Part shown: positions 49,240 to 62,102 of the stretch, piece by piece
Layout: each line of letters starts with the position of its first letter
Position numbering within the stretch: the first letter of the stretch is position 1
Assembly (NCBI RefSeq): GCF_020379485.1
Contig: NW_026015657.1
Coordinates: forward strand, 248,001 to 312,000
Direction of reading: 5' to 3'
DNA: 64,000 bases
Source: Brassica napus
Lineage: Eukaryota; Streptophyta; Magnoliopsida; Brassicales; Brassicaceae
Notes under the pieces: generated by a model
What the model was told of the DNA's origin: nothing
Seen by the model: only the letters and a program-made list of their open reading frames with translations
Database searches by the model: none
Translations under genes and position numbers: made by a program

Positions 49240-52200
49240 AACTTCTTCTTGCCAACAACTCCTATGAGATTTATTCAACTTCCTGGTGATTCTCCACCAC
49301 TTTATGTATCCAAATCAAGCTTCTCACAAAGTGATTCATCCTGGTTTGATTGGAACGACGAAGAAGCTGTCCTATTCCCAAACTGGGAAACTGGAATCAC
49401 CTGATTTGAAAGTGGGATAACTTCTTCTTTCCAACTCCTATGAGATTTATTCAACTTCCTGGTGATTCTCCACCACTTTATGTATCCAAATCAAGCTTCT
49501 CACAAAGTGATTCATCCTGGTTTGATTGGAACGACGAAGAAGCTGTCCTATTCCCAAACTGGGAAACTGGAATCACCTGATTTGAAAGTGGGATAACTTC
49601 TTCATCCCAACTCCTATGAGATTTATTCAACTTCCTGGTGATTCTCCACCACTTTATGTATCCAAATCAAGCTTCTCACAAAGTGATTCATCCTGGTTTG
49701 ATTGGAACGACGAAGAAGCTGTCCTATTCCCAAACTGGGAAACTGGAATCACCTGATTTGAAAGTGGGATAACTTCTTCATCCCAACTCCTATGAGATTT
49801 ATTCAACTTCCTGGTGATTCTCCACCACTTTATGTATCCAAATCAAGCTTCTCACAAAGTGATTCATCCTGGTTTGATTGGAACGACGAAGAAGCTGTGC
49901 TATTCCCAAACTGGGAAACTGGAATCACCTGATTTGAAAGTGGGATAACTTCTTCTTGCCAACTCCTATGAGATTTATTCAACTTCCTGGTGATTCTCCA
50001 CCACTTTATGTATCCAAATCAAGCTTCTCACAAAGTGATTCATCCTGGTTTGATTGGAACGACGAAGAAGCTGTGCTATTCCCAAACTGGGAAACTGGAA
50101 TCACCTGATTTGAAAGTGGGATAACTTCTTCATCCCAACTCCTATGAGATTTATTCAACTTCCTGGTGATTCTCCACCACTTTATGTATCCAAATCAAGC
50201 TTCTCACAAAGTGATTCATCCTGGTTTGATTGGAACGACGATGAAGCTGTGCTATTCCCAAACTGGGAAACTGGAATCACCTGATTTGAAAGTGGGATAA
50301 CTTCTTCATCCCAACTCCTATGAGATTTATTCAACTTCCTGGTGATTCTCCACCACTTTATGTATCCAAATCAAGCTTCTCACAAAGTGATTCATCCTGG
50401 TTTGATTGGAACGACGAAGAAGCTGTGCTATTCCCAAACTGGGAAACTGGAATCACCTGATTTGAAAGTGGGATAACTTCTTCATCCCAACTCCTATGAG
50501 ATTTATTCAACTTCCTGGTGATTCTCCACCACTTTATGTATCCAAATCAAGCTTCTCACAAAGTGATTCATCCTGGTTTGATTGGAACGACGAAGAAGCT
50601 GTCCTATTCCCAAACTGGGAAACTGGAATCACCTGATTTGAAAGTGGGATAACTTCTTCTTCCAACTCCTATGAGATTTATTCAACTTCCTGGTGATTCT
50701 CCACCACTTTATGTATCCAAATCAAGCTTCTCACAAAGTGATTCATCCTGGTTTGATTGGAACGACGAAGAAGCTGTCCTATTCCCAAACTGGGAAACTG
50801 GAATCACCTGATTTGAAAGTGGGATAACTTCTTTCCAACTCCTATGAGATTTATTCAACTTCCTGGTGATTCTCCACCACTTTATGTATCCAAATCAAGC
50901 TTCTCACAAAGTGATTCATCCTGGTTTGATTGGAACGACGAAGAAGCTGTCCTATTCCCAAACTGGGAAACTGGAATCACCTGATTTGAAAGTGGGATAA
51001 CTTCTTCATCCCAACTCCTATGAGATTTATTCAACTTCCTGGTGATTCTCCACCACTTTATGTATCCAAATCAAGCTTCTCACAAAGTGATTCATCCTGG
51101 TTTGATTGGAACGACGAAGAAGCTGTCCTATTCCCAAACTGGGAAACTGGAATCACCTGATTTGAAAGTGGGATAACTTCTTCATCCCAACTCCTATGAG
51201 ATTTATTCAACTTCCTGGTGATTCTCCACCACTTTATGTATCCAAATCAAGCTTCTCACAAAGTGATTCATCCTGGTTTGATTGGAACGACGAAGAAGCT
51301 GTGCTATTCCCAAACTGGGAAACTGGAATCACCTGATTTGAAAGTGGGATAACTTCTTCATGCCAACTCCTATGAGATTTATTCAACTTCCTGGTGATTC
51401 TCCACCACTTTATGTATCCAAATCAAGCTTCTCACAAAGTGATTCATCCTGGTTTGATTGGAACGACGAAGAAGCTGTGCTATTCCCAAACTGGGAAACT
51501 GGAATCACCTGATTTGAAAGTGGGATAACTTCTTCATCCCAACTCCTATGAGATTTATTCAACTTCCTGGTGATTCTCCACCACTTTATGTATCCAAATC
51601 AAGCTTCTCACAAAGTGATTCATCCTGGTTTGATTGGAACGACGAAGAAGCTGTGCTATTCCCAAACTGGGAAACTGGAATCACCTGATTTGAAAGTGGG
51701 ATAACTTCTTCATCCCAACTCCTATGAGATTTATTCAACTTCCTGGTGATTCTCCACCACTTTATGTATCCAAATCAAGCTTCTCACAAAGTGATTCATC
51801 CTGGTTTGATTGGAACGACGAAGAAGCTGTGCTATTCCCAAACTGGGAAACTGGAATCACCTGATTTGAAAGTGGGATAACTTCTTCATCCCAACTCCTA
51901 TGAGATTTATTCAACTTCCTGGTGATTCTCCACCACTTTATGTATCCAAATCAAGCTTCTCACAAAGTGATTCATCCTGGTTTGATTGGAACGACGAAGA
52001 AGCTGTGCTATTCCCAAACTGGGAAACTGGAATCACCTGATTTGAAAGTGGGATAACTTCTTCTTCCCAACTCCTATGAGATTTATTCAACTTCCTGGTG
52101 ATTCTCCACCACTTTATGTATCCAAATCAAGCTTCTCACAAAGTGATTCATCCTGGTTTGATTGGAACGACGAAGAAGCTGTCCTATTCCCAAACTGGGA

Positions 52201-55200
52201 AACTGGAATCACCTGATTTGAAAGTGGGATAACTTCTTCATCCCAACTCCTATGAGATTTATTCAACTTCCTGGTGATTCTCCACCACTTTATGTATCCA
52301 AATCAAGCTTCTCACAAAGTGATTCATCCTGGTTTGATTGGAACGACGAAGAAGCTGTGCTATTCCCAAACTGGGAAACTGGAATCACCTGATTTGAAAG
52401 TGGGATAACTTCTTCATCCCAACTCCTATGAGATTTATTCAACTTCCTGGTGATTCTCCACCACTTTATGTATCCAAATCAAGCTTCTCACAAAGTGATT
52501 CATCCTGGTTTGATTGGAACGACGAAGAAGCTGTGCTATTCCCAAACTGGGAAACTGGAATCACCTGATTTGAAAGTGGGATAACTTCTTCATCCCAACT
52601 CCTATGAGATTTATTCAACTTCCTGGTGATTCTCCACCACTTTATGTATCCAAATCAAGCTTCTCACAAAGTGATTCATCCTGGTTTGATTGGAACGACG
52701 AAGAAGCTGTGCTATTCCCAAACTGGGAAACTGGAATCACCTGATTTGAAAGTGGGATAACTTCTTCATCCCAACTCCTATGAGATTTATTCAACTTCCT
52801 GGTGATTCTCCACCACTTTATGTATCCAAATCAAGCTTCTCACAAAGTGATTCATCCTGGTTTGATTGGAACGACGAAGAAGCTGTGCTATTCCCAAACT
52901 GGGAAACTGGAATCACCTGATTTGAAAGTGGGATAACTTCTTCTTCCCAACTCCTATGAGATTTATTCAACTTCCTGGTGATTCTCCACCACTTTATGTA
53001 TCCAAATCAAGCTTCTCACAAAGTGATTCATCCTGGTTTGATTGGAACGACGAAGAAGCTGTCCTATTCCCAAACTGGGAAACTGGAATCACCTGATTTG
53101 AAAGTGGGATAACTTCTTCATCCCAACTCCTATGAGATTTATTCAACTTCCTGGTGATTCTCCACCACTTTATGTATCCAAATCAAGCTTCTCACAAAGT
53201 GATTCATCCTGGTTTGATTGGAACGACGAAGAAGCTGTGCTATTCCCAAACTGGGAAACTGGAATCACCTGATTTGAAAGTGGGATAACTTCTTCTTCCC
53301 AACTCCTATGAGATTTATTCAACTTCCTGGTGATTCTCCACCACTTTATGTATCCAAATCAAGCTTCTCACAAAGTGATTCATCCTGGTTTGATTGGAAC
53401 GACGAAGAAGCTGTGCTATTCCCAAACTGGGAAACTGGAATCACCTGATTTGAAAGTGGGATAACTTCTTCATCCCAACTCCTATGAGATTTATTCAACT
53501 TCCTGGTGATTCTCCACCACTTTATGTATCCAAATCAAGCTTCTCACAAAGTGATTCATCCTGGTTTGATTGGAACGACGAAGAAGCTGTGCTATTCCCA
53601 AACTGGGAAACTGGAATCACCTGATTTGAAAGTGGGATAACTTCTTCATCCCAACTCCTATGAGATTTATTCAACTTCCTGGTGATTCTCCACCACTTTA
53701 TGTATCCAAATCAAGCTTCTCACAAAGTGATTCATCCTGGTTTGATTGGAACGACGAAGAAGCTGTGCTATTCCCAAACTGGGAAACTGGAATCACCTGA
53801 TTTGAAAGTGGGATAACTTCTTCATCCCAACTCCTATGAGATTTATTCAACTTCCTGGTGATTCTCCACCACTTTATGTATCCAAATCAAGCTTCTCACA
53901 AAGTGATTCATCCTGGTTTGATTGGAACGACGAAGAAGCTGTCTATTCCCAAACTGGGAAACTGGAATCACCTGATTTGAAAGTGGGATAACTTCTTCTT
54001 CCCAACTCCTATGAGATTTATTCAACTTCCTGGTGATTCTCCACCACTTTATGTATCCAAATCAAGCTTCTCACAAAGTGATTCATCCTGGTTTGATTGG
54101 AACGACGAAGAAGCTGTGCTATTCCCAAACTGGGAAACTGGAATCACCTGATTTGAAAGTGGGATAACTTCTTCATCCCAACTCCTATGAGATTTATTCA
54201 ACTTCCTGGTGATTCTCCACCACTTTATGTATCCAAATCAAGCTTCTCACAAAGTGATTCATCCTGGTTTGATTGGAACGACGAAGAAGCTGTGCTATTC
54301 CCAAACTGGGAAACTGGAATCACCTGATTTGAAAGTGGGATAACTTCTTCATCCCAACTCCTATGAGATTTATTCAACTTCCTGGTGATTCTCCACCACT
54401 TTATGTATCCAAATCAAGCTTCTCACAAAGTGATTCATCCTGGTTTGATTGGAACGACGAAGAAGCTGTGCTATTCCCAAACTGGGAAACTGGAATCACC
54501 TGATTTGAAAGTGGGATAACTTCTTCATCCCAACTCCTATGAGATTTATTCAACTTCCTGGTGATTCTCCACCACTTTATGTATCCAAATCAAGCTTCTC
54601 ACAAAGTGATTCATCCTGGTTTGATTGGAACGACGAAGAAGCTGTGCTATTCCCAAACTGGGAAACTGGAATCACCTGATTTGAAAGTGGGATAACTTCT
54701 TCATCCCAACTCCTATGAGATTTATTCAACTTCCTGGTGATTCTCCACCACTTTATGTATCCAAATCAAGCTTCTCACAAAGTGATTCATCCTGGTTTGA
54801 TTGGAACGACGAAGAAGCTGTGCTATTCCCAAACTGGGAAACTGGAATCACCTGATTTGAAAGTGGGATAACTTCTTCATCCCAACTCCTATGAGATTTA
54901 TTCAACTTCCTGGTGATTCTCCACCACTTTATGTATCCAAATCAAGCTTCTCACAAAGTGATTCATCCTGGTTTGATTGGAACGACGAAGAAGCTGTGCT
55001 ATTCCCAAACTGGGAAACTGGAATCACCTGATTTGAAAGTGGGATAACTTCTTCATCCCAACTCCTATGAGATTTATTCAACTTCCTGGTGATTCTCCAC
55101 CACTTTATGTATCCAAATCAAGCTTCTCACAAAGTGATTCATCCTGGTTTGATTGGAACGACGAAGAAGCTGTGCTATTCCCAAACTGGGAAACTGGAAT

Positions 55201-58200
55201 CACCTGATTTGAAAGTGGGATAACTTCTTCATCCCAACTCCTATGAGATTTATTCAACTTCCTGGTGATTCTCCACCACTTTATGTATCCAAATCAAGCT
55301 TCTCACAAAGTGATTCATCCTGGTTTGATTGGAACGACGAAGAAGCTGTGCTATTCCCAAACTGGGAAACTGGAATCACCTGATTTGAAAGTGGGATAAC
55401 TTCTTCATCCCAACTCCTATGAGATTTATTCAACTTCCTGGTGATTCTCCACCACTTTATGTATCCAAATCAAGCTTCTCACAAAGTGATTCATCCTGGT
55501 TTGATTGGAACGACGAAGAAGCTGTCCTATTCCCAAACTGGGAAACTGGAATCACCTGATTTGAAAGTGGGATAACTTCTTCTTCCCAACTCCTATGAGA
55601 TTTATTCAACTTCCTGGTGATTCTCCACCACTTTATGTATCCAAATCAAGCTTCTCACAAAGTGATTCATCCTGGTTTGATTGGAACGACGAAGAAGCTG
55701 TCCTATTCCCAAACTGGGAAACTGGAATCACCTGATTTGAAAGTGGGATAACTTCTTCATCCCAACTCCTATGAGATTTATTCAACTTCCTGGTGATTCT
55801 CCACCACTTTATGTATCCAAATCAAGCTTCTCACAAAGTGATTCATCCTGGTTTGATTGGAACGACGAAGAAGCTGTGCTATTCCCAAACTGGGAAACTG
55901 GAATCACCTGATTTGAAAGTGGGATAACTTCTTCATCCCAACTCCTATGAGATTTATTCAACTTCCTGGTGATTCTCCACCACTTTATGTATCCAAATCA
56001 AGCTTCTCACAAAGTGATTCATCCTGGTTTGATTGGAACGACGAAGAAGCTGTCCTATTCCCAAACTGGGAAACTGGAATCACCTGATTTGAAAGTGGGA
56101 TAACTTCTTCATCCCAACTCCTATGAGATTTATTCAACTTCCTGGTGATTCTCCACCACTTTATGTATCCAAATCAAGCTTCTCACAAAGTGATTCATCC
56201 TGGTTTGATTGGAACGACGAAGAAGCTGTGCTATTCCCAAACTGGGAAACTGGAATCACCTGATTTGAAAGTGGGATAACTTCTTCATCCCAACTCCTAT
56301 GAGATTTATTCAACTTCCTGGTGATTCTCCACCACTTTATGTATCCAAATCAAGCTTCTCACAAAGTGATTCATCCTGGTTTGATTGGAACGACGAAGAA
56401 GCTGTGCTATTCCCAAACTGGGAAACTGGAATCACCTGATTTGAAAGTGGGATAACTTCTTCATCCCAACTCCTATGAGATTTATTCAACTTCCTGGTGA
56501 TTCTCCACCACTTTATGTATCCAAATCAAGCTTCTCACAAAGTGATTCATCCTGGTTTGATTGGAACGACGAAGAAGCTGTGCTATTCCCAAACTGGGAA
56601 ACTGGAATCACCTGATTTGAAAGTGGGATAACTTCTTCATCCCAACTCCTATGAGATTTATTCAACTTCCTGGTGATTCTCCACCACTTTATGTATCCAA
56701 ATCAAGCTTCTCACAAAGTGATTCATCCTGGTTTGATTGGAACGACGAAGAAGCTGTCCTATTCCCAAACTGGGAAACTGGAATCACCTGATTTGAAAGT
56801 GGGATAACTTCTTCTCCCAACTCCTATGAGATTTATTCAACTTCCTGGTGATTCTCCACCACTTTATGTATCCAAATCAAGCTTCTCACAAAGTGATTCA
56901 TCCTGGTTTGATTGGAACGACGAAGAAGCTGTGCTATTCCCAAACTGGGAAACTGGAATCACCTGATTTGAAAGTGGGATAACTTCTTCATCCCAACTCC
57001 TATGAGATTTATTCAACTTCCTGGTGATTCTCCACCACTTTATGTATCCAAATCAAGCTTCTCACAAAGTGATTCATCCTGGTTTGATTGGAACGACGAA
57101 GAAGCTGTGCTATTCCCAAACTGGGAAACTGGAATCACCTGATTTGAAAGTGGGATAACTTCTTCATCCCAACTCCTATGAGATTTATTCAACTTCCTGG
57201 TGATTCTCCACCACTTTATGTATCCAAATCAAGCTTCTCACAAAGTGATTCATCCTGGTTTGATTGGAACGACGAAGAAGCTGTGCTATTCCCAAACTGG
57301 GAAACTGGAATCACCTGATTTGAAAGTGGGATAACTTCTTCATCCCAACTCCTATGAGATTTATTCAACTTCCTGGTGATTCTCCACCACTTTATGTATC
57401 CAAATCAAGCTTCTCACAAAGTGATTCATCCTGGTTTGATTGGAACGACGAAGAAGCTGTGCTATTCCCAAACTGGGAAACTGGAATCACCTGATTTGAA
57501 AGTGGGATAACTTCTTCTCCCAACTCCTATGAGATTTATTCAACTTCCTGGTGATTCTCCACCACTTTATGTATCCAAATCAAGCTTCTCACAAAGTGAT
57601 TCATCCTGGTTTGATTGGAACGACGAAGAAGCTGTCCTATTCCCAAACTGGGAAACTGGAATCACCTGATTTGAAAGTGGGATAACTTCTTCATCCCAAC
57701 TCCTATGAGATTTATTCAACTTCCTGGTGATTCTCCACCACTTTATGTATCCAAATCAAGCTTCTCACAAAGTGATTCATCCTGGTTTGATTGGAACGAC
57801 GAAGAAGCTGTGCTATTCCCAAACTGGGAAACTGGAATCACCTGATTTGAAAGTGGGATAACTTCTTCATCCCAACTCCTATGAGATTTATTCAACTTCC
57901 TGGTGATTCTCCACCACTTTATGTATCCAAATCAAGCTTCTCACAAAGTGATTCATCCTGGTTTGATTGGAACGACGAAGAAGCTGTGCTATTCCCAAAC
58001 TGGGAAACTGGAATCACCTGATTTGAAAGTGGGATAACTTCTTCATCCCAACTCCTATGAGATTTATTCAACTTCCTGGTGATTCTCCACCACTTTATGT
58101 ATCCAAATCAAGCTTCTCACAAAGTGATTCATCCTGGTTTGATTGGAACGACGAAGAAGCTGTGCTATTCCCAAACTGGGAAACTGGAATCACCTGATTT

Positions 58201-61200
58201 GAAAGTGGGATAACTTCTTCATCCCAACTCCTATGAGATTTATTCAACTTCCTGGTGATTCTCCACCACTTTATGTATCCAAATCAAGCTTCTCACAAAG
58301 TGATTCATCCTGGTTTGATTGGAACGACGAAGAAGCTGTCCTATTCCCAAACTGGGAAACTGGAATCACCTGATTTGAAAGTGGGATAACTTCTTCATCC
58401 AACTCCTATGAGATTTATTCAACTTCCTGGTGATTCTCCACCACTTTATGTATCCAAATCAAGCTTCTCACAAAGTGATTCATCCTGGTTTGATTGGAAC
58501 GACGAAGAAGCTGTGCTATTCCCAAACTGGGAAACTGGAATCACCTGATTTGAAAGTGGGATAACTTCTTCATCCCAACTCCTATGAGATTTATTCAACT
58601 TCCTGGTGATTCTCCACCACTTTATGTATCCAAATCAAGCTTCTCACAAAGTGATTCATCCTGGTTTGATTGGAACGACGAAGAAGCTGTGCTATTCCCA
58701 AACTGGGAAACTGGAATCACCTGATTTGAAAGTGGGATAACTTCTTCTTCCCAACTCCTATGAGATTTATTCAACTTCCTGGTGATTCTCCACCACTTTA
58801 TGTATCCAAATCAAGCTTCTCACAAAGTGATTCATCCTGGTTTGATTGGAACGACGAAGAAGCTGTGCTATTCCCAAACTGGGAAACTGGAATCACCTGA
58901 TTTGAAAGTGGGATAACTTCTTCATCCCAACTCCTATGAGATTTATTCAACTTCCTGGTGATTCTCCACCACTTTATGTATCCAAATCAAGCTTCTCACA
59001 AAGTGATTCATCCTGGTTTGATTGGAACGACGAAGAAGCTGTGCTATTCCCAAACTGGGAAACTGGAATCACCTGATTTGAAAGTGGGATAACTTCTTCT
59101 TCCCAACTCCTATGAGATTTATTCAACTTCCTGGTGATTCTCCACCACTTTATGTATCCAAATCAAGCTTCTCACAAAGTGATTCATCCTGGTTTGATTG
59201 GAACGACGAAGAAGCTGTCCTATTCCCAAACTGGGAAACTGGAATCACCTGATTTGAAAGTGGGATAACTTCTTCATCCCAACTCCTATGAGATTTATTC
59301 AACTTCCTGGTGATTCTCCACCACTTTATGTATCCAAATCAAGCTTCTCACAAAGTGATTCATCCTGGTTTGATTGGAACGACGAAGAAGCTGTCCTATT
59401 CCCAAACTGGGAAACTGGAATCACCTGATTTGAAAGTGGGATAACTTCTTCTTGCCAACTCCTATGAGATTTATTCAACTTCCTGGTGATTCTCCACCAC
59501 TTTATGTATCCAAATCAAGCTTCTCACAAAGTGATTCATCCTGGTTTGATTGGAACGACGAAGAAGCTGTGCTATTCCCAAACTGGGAAACTGGAATCAC
59601 CTGATTTGAAAGTGGGATAACTTCTTCATCCCAACTCCTATGAGATTTATTCAACTTCCTGGTGATTCTCCACCACTTTATGTATCCAAATCAAGCTTCT
59701 CACAAAGTGATTCATCCTGGTTTGATTGGAACGACGATGAAGCTGTGCTATTCCCAAACTGGGAAACTGGAATCACCTGATTTGAAAGTGGGATAACTTC
59801 TTCATCCCAACTCCTATGAGATTTATTCAACTTCCTGGTGATTCTCCACCACTTTATGTATCCAAATCAAGCTTCTCACAAAGTGATTCATCCTGGTTTG
59901 ATTGGAACGACGATGAAGCTGTGCTATTCCCAAACTGGGAAACTGGAATCACCTGATTTGAAAGTGGGATAACTTCTTCATCCCAACTCCTATGAGATTT
60001 ATTCAACTTCCTGGTGATTCTCCACCACTTTATGTATCCAAATCAAGCTTCTCACAAAGTGATTCATCCTGGTTTGATTGGAACGACGAAGAAGCTGTGC
60101 TATTCCCAAACTGGGAAACTGGAATCACCTGATTTGAAAGTGGGATAACTTCTTCTTCCCAACTCCTATGAGATTTATTCAACTTCCTGGTGATTCTCCA
60201 CCACTTTATGTATCCAAATCAAGCTTCTCACAAAGTGATTCATCCTGGTTTGATTGGAACGACGAAGAAGCTGTGCTATTCCCAAACTGGGAAACTGGAA
60301 TCACCTGATTTGAAAGTGGGATAACTTCTTCATCCCAACTCCTATGAGATTTATTCAACTTCCTGGTGATTCTCCACCACTTTATGTATCCAAATCAAGC
60401 TTCTCACAAAGTGATTCATCCTGGTTTGATTGGAACGACGAAGAAGCTGTCCTATTCCCAAACTGGGAAACTGGAATCACCTGATTTGAAAGTGGGATAA
60501 CTTCTTCATCCAACTCCTATGAGATTTATTCAACTTCCTGGTGATTCTCCACCACTTTATGTATCCAAATCAAGCTTCTCACAAAGTGATTCATCCTGGT
60601 TTGATTGGAACGACGAAGAAGCTGTGCTATTCCCAAACTGGGAAACTGGAATCACCTGATTTGAAAGTGGGATAACTTCTTCATCCCAACTCCTATGAGA
60701 TTTATTCAACTTCCTGGTGATTCTCCACCACTTTATGTATCCAAATCAAGCTTCTCACAAAGTGATTCATCCTGGTTTGATTGAACGACGAAGAAGCTGT
60801 GCTATTCCCAAACTGGGAAACTGGAATCACCTGATTTGAAATTGGGATAACTTCTTCATCCCAACTCCTATGAGATTTATTCAACTTCCTGGTGATTCTC
60901 CACCACTTTATGTATCCAAATCAACCTTCTCACAAAGTGATTCATCCTGGTTTGATTGGAAGGACAAAGAAGCTGTCATATTCCCAAACTGGGAAACTGG
61001 AATCACCTGATTTGAAAGTGGGATAACTTCTTTTCGCCAACTCCTATGAGATTTATTCAACTTCCTGGTGATTCTCCACCACTTTATGTATCCAAAGCAA
61101 GCTTCTCACAAAGTGATTCATCCTGGTTTGATTTGAACGACGATGAAGCTGTGCTATTCCCAAACTGGGAAACTGGAATCACCTAATTTGATAGTGGGAT

Positions 61201-61431
61201 AACTTCTTCATCCCAACTCCTATGAGATTTATTCAACTTCCTGGTGATTCTCCACCACTTTATGTATCCAAATCAAGCTTCTCACAAAGTGATTCATCCT
61301 GGTTTGATTGGAAGGACAAAGAAGCTGTCCTATTCCCAAACTGGGAAACTGGAATCACCTGATTTGAAAGTGGGATAACTTCTTTTCGCCAACTCCTATG
61401 AGATTTATTCAACTTCCTGGTGATTCTCCAC
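49240..61431. repeat. 176-bp satellite array 5, long and homogeneous
   Basis: About 69 monomers without interruption. From about 49.3 to 60.7 kb they are nearly uniform, mostly GAAGAAG types alternating between GTGC and GTCC and between CTTCATCCC and CTTCTTCCC, with scattered 1-4 bp length changes in the CTTCTTCCC region (about 50.83, 56.81, 57.52, 58.40 kb). From about 60.78 kb to the copia G junction the monomers decay: a lost base in TTGATTGAACG, a lost HindIII site (TCAACCTTC), GGAAGGACAAAG, ATTTGAACG and CTTTTCGCC variants. This gradient looks like an array edge. No gene; the 60-codon frames are repeat by-products. Confidence 0.95.
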
Positions 61432-61960
61432 TATACACTTTTGTGTATGTAGAGTGATGAATCAATATCAAGAGATGATTAGTGTAATTTGTATGAGATT
61501 TGGAGATTAAGAGAGACTAAGAGAATAAAGAACAAGAGAGAATACTCAAAACTCCATTAATTGATTTATGAGAGAGTTTACAACATATATAGGTAAGAGA
61601 TACATCATTTCGTCCATATTCAGTCTAGCAAGGATAAGAAGCATGTGTAGTCAAAGATGCCTGATTTAAACTAGCCAATAAGAGTCCCCACATGCTTGGG
61701 TATCTTGCTTTAGCTTTCCAGCTGGTTCCAGCCTGTCCAAGGCTGTCACACTCTTTGGTTATGACCAGACCTTATCCAACTTCTCCTTCCTATCCAGACT
61801 ACTCCTTAGGCGTGCTCCACTCTCCAAAGGTAACTTCCCAAGCTTTTAACTTAGTTACCACAGTAAAACTAAAGTTACTGTGGTAAATCCCCAAAGTTAC
61901 TGACTGCCCAAATACTCTTCCTCTATCAATGTATCTTCTCTATATCCTCTCATCTCAACA
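61432..61960 (-). repeat. 3' LTR of copia G
   Basis: About 529 bp. In element sense it starts TGTTGAGATGAG and ends near GTGTATA; the 3' edge is set by the return to satellite and may be off by a base or two. A TATA-like ATATATA lies at about 61586-61592. A perfect 12-bp inverted repeat TTACCACAGTAA/TTACTGTGGTAA (61855-61866 and 61875-61886) lies in U3. There is no CCGTAC cluster. A 64-codon frame here is not treated as a gene. Confidence 0.88.
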
Positions 61961-62000
61961 CTCCCCCTCAAGCTTGACCATGGTGAACAAGTCAAGCTTG
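61961..62000 (-). other. Polypurine tract and pre-PPT hairpin of copia G
   Basis: GAGGGGGAG in element sense is at 61961-61969. Hairpin arms CAAGCTTGAC (61969-61978) and GTCAAGCTTG (61991-62000) are perfect complements. Confidence 0.85.
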
Positions 62001-62013
62001 GAAACCATGAAGA

Positions 62014-62080
62014 CCTCCCTCATTAAAAACTTCACCAAAGAAAACCCATTGGGATAAAACTTTGATGAGAGAAAAAGAGT
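62014..62080 (-). other. Post-stop conserved hairpin block, copia G
   Basis: In element sense: CTCTTTTTCTCTCATCA, a loop with TTTTATCCC-AA-TGGGTTTTC, then TGGTGAAG and TTTTTAATGAGG. It begins 22 nt after the stop codon. The arms pair with one wobble. Confidence 0.76.
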
Positions 62081-62102
62081 GGAGACTCCATGGTTAAGGG
62101 GC

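Noticed and set aside
49240..61431. CRISPR-like regular repeats
   Set aside because: Repeats are 176-bp head-to-tail monomers without unique spacers, in a plant sequence. This is satellite DNA.
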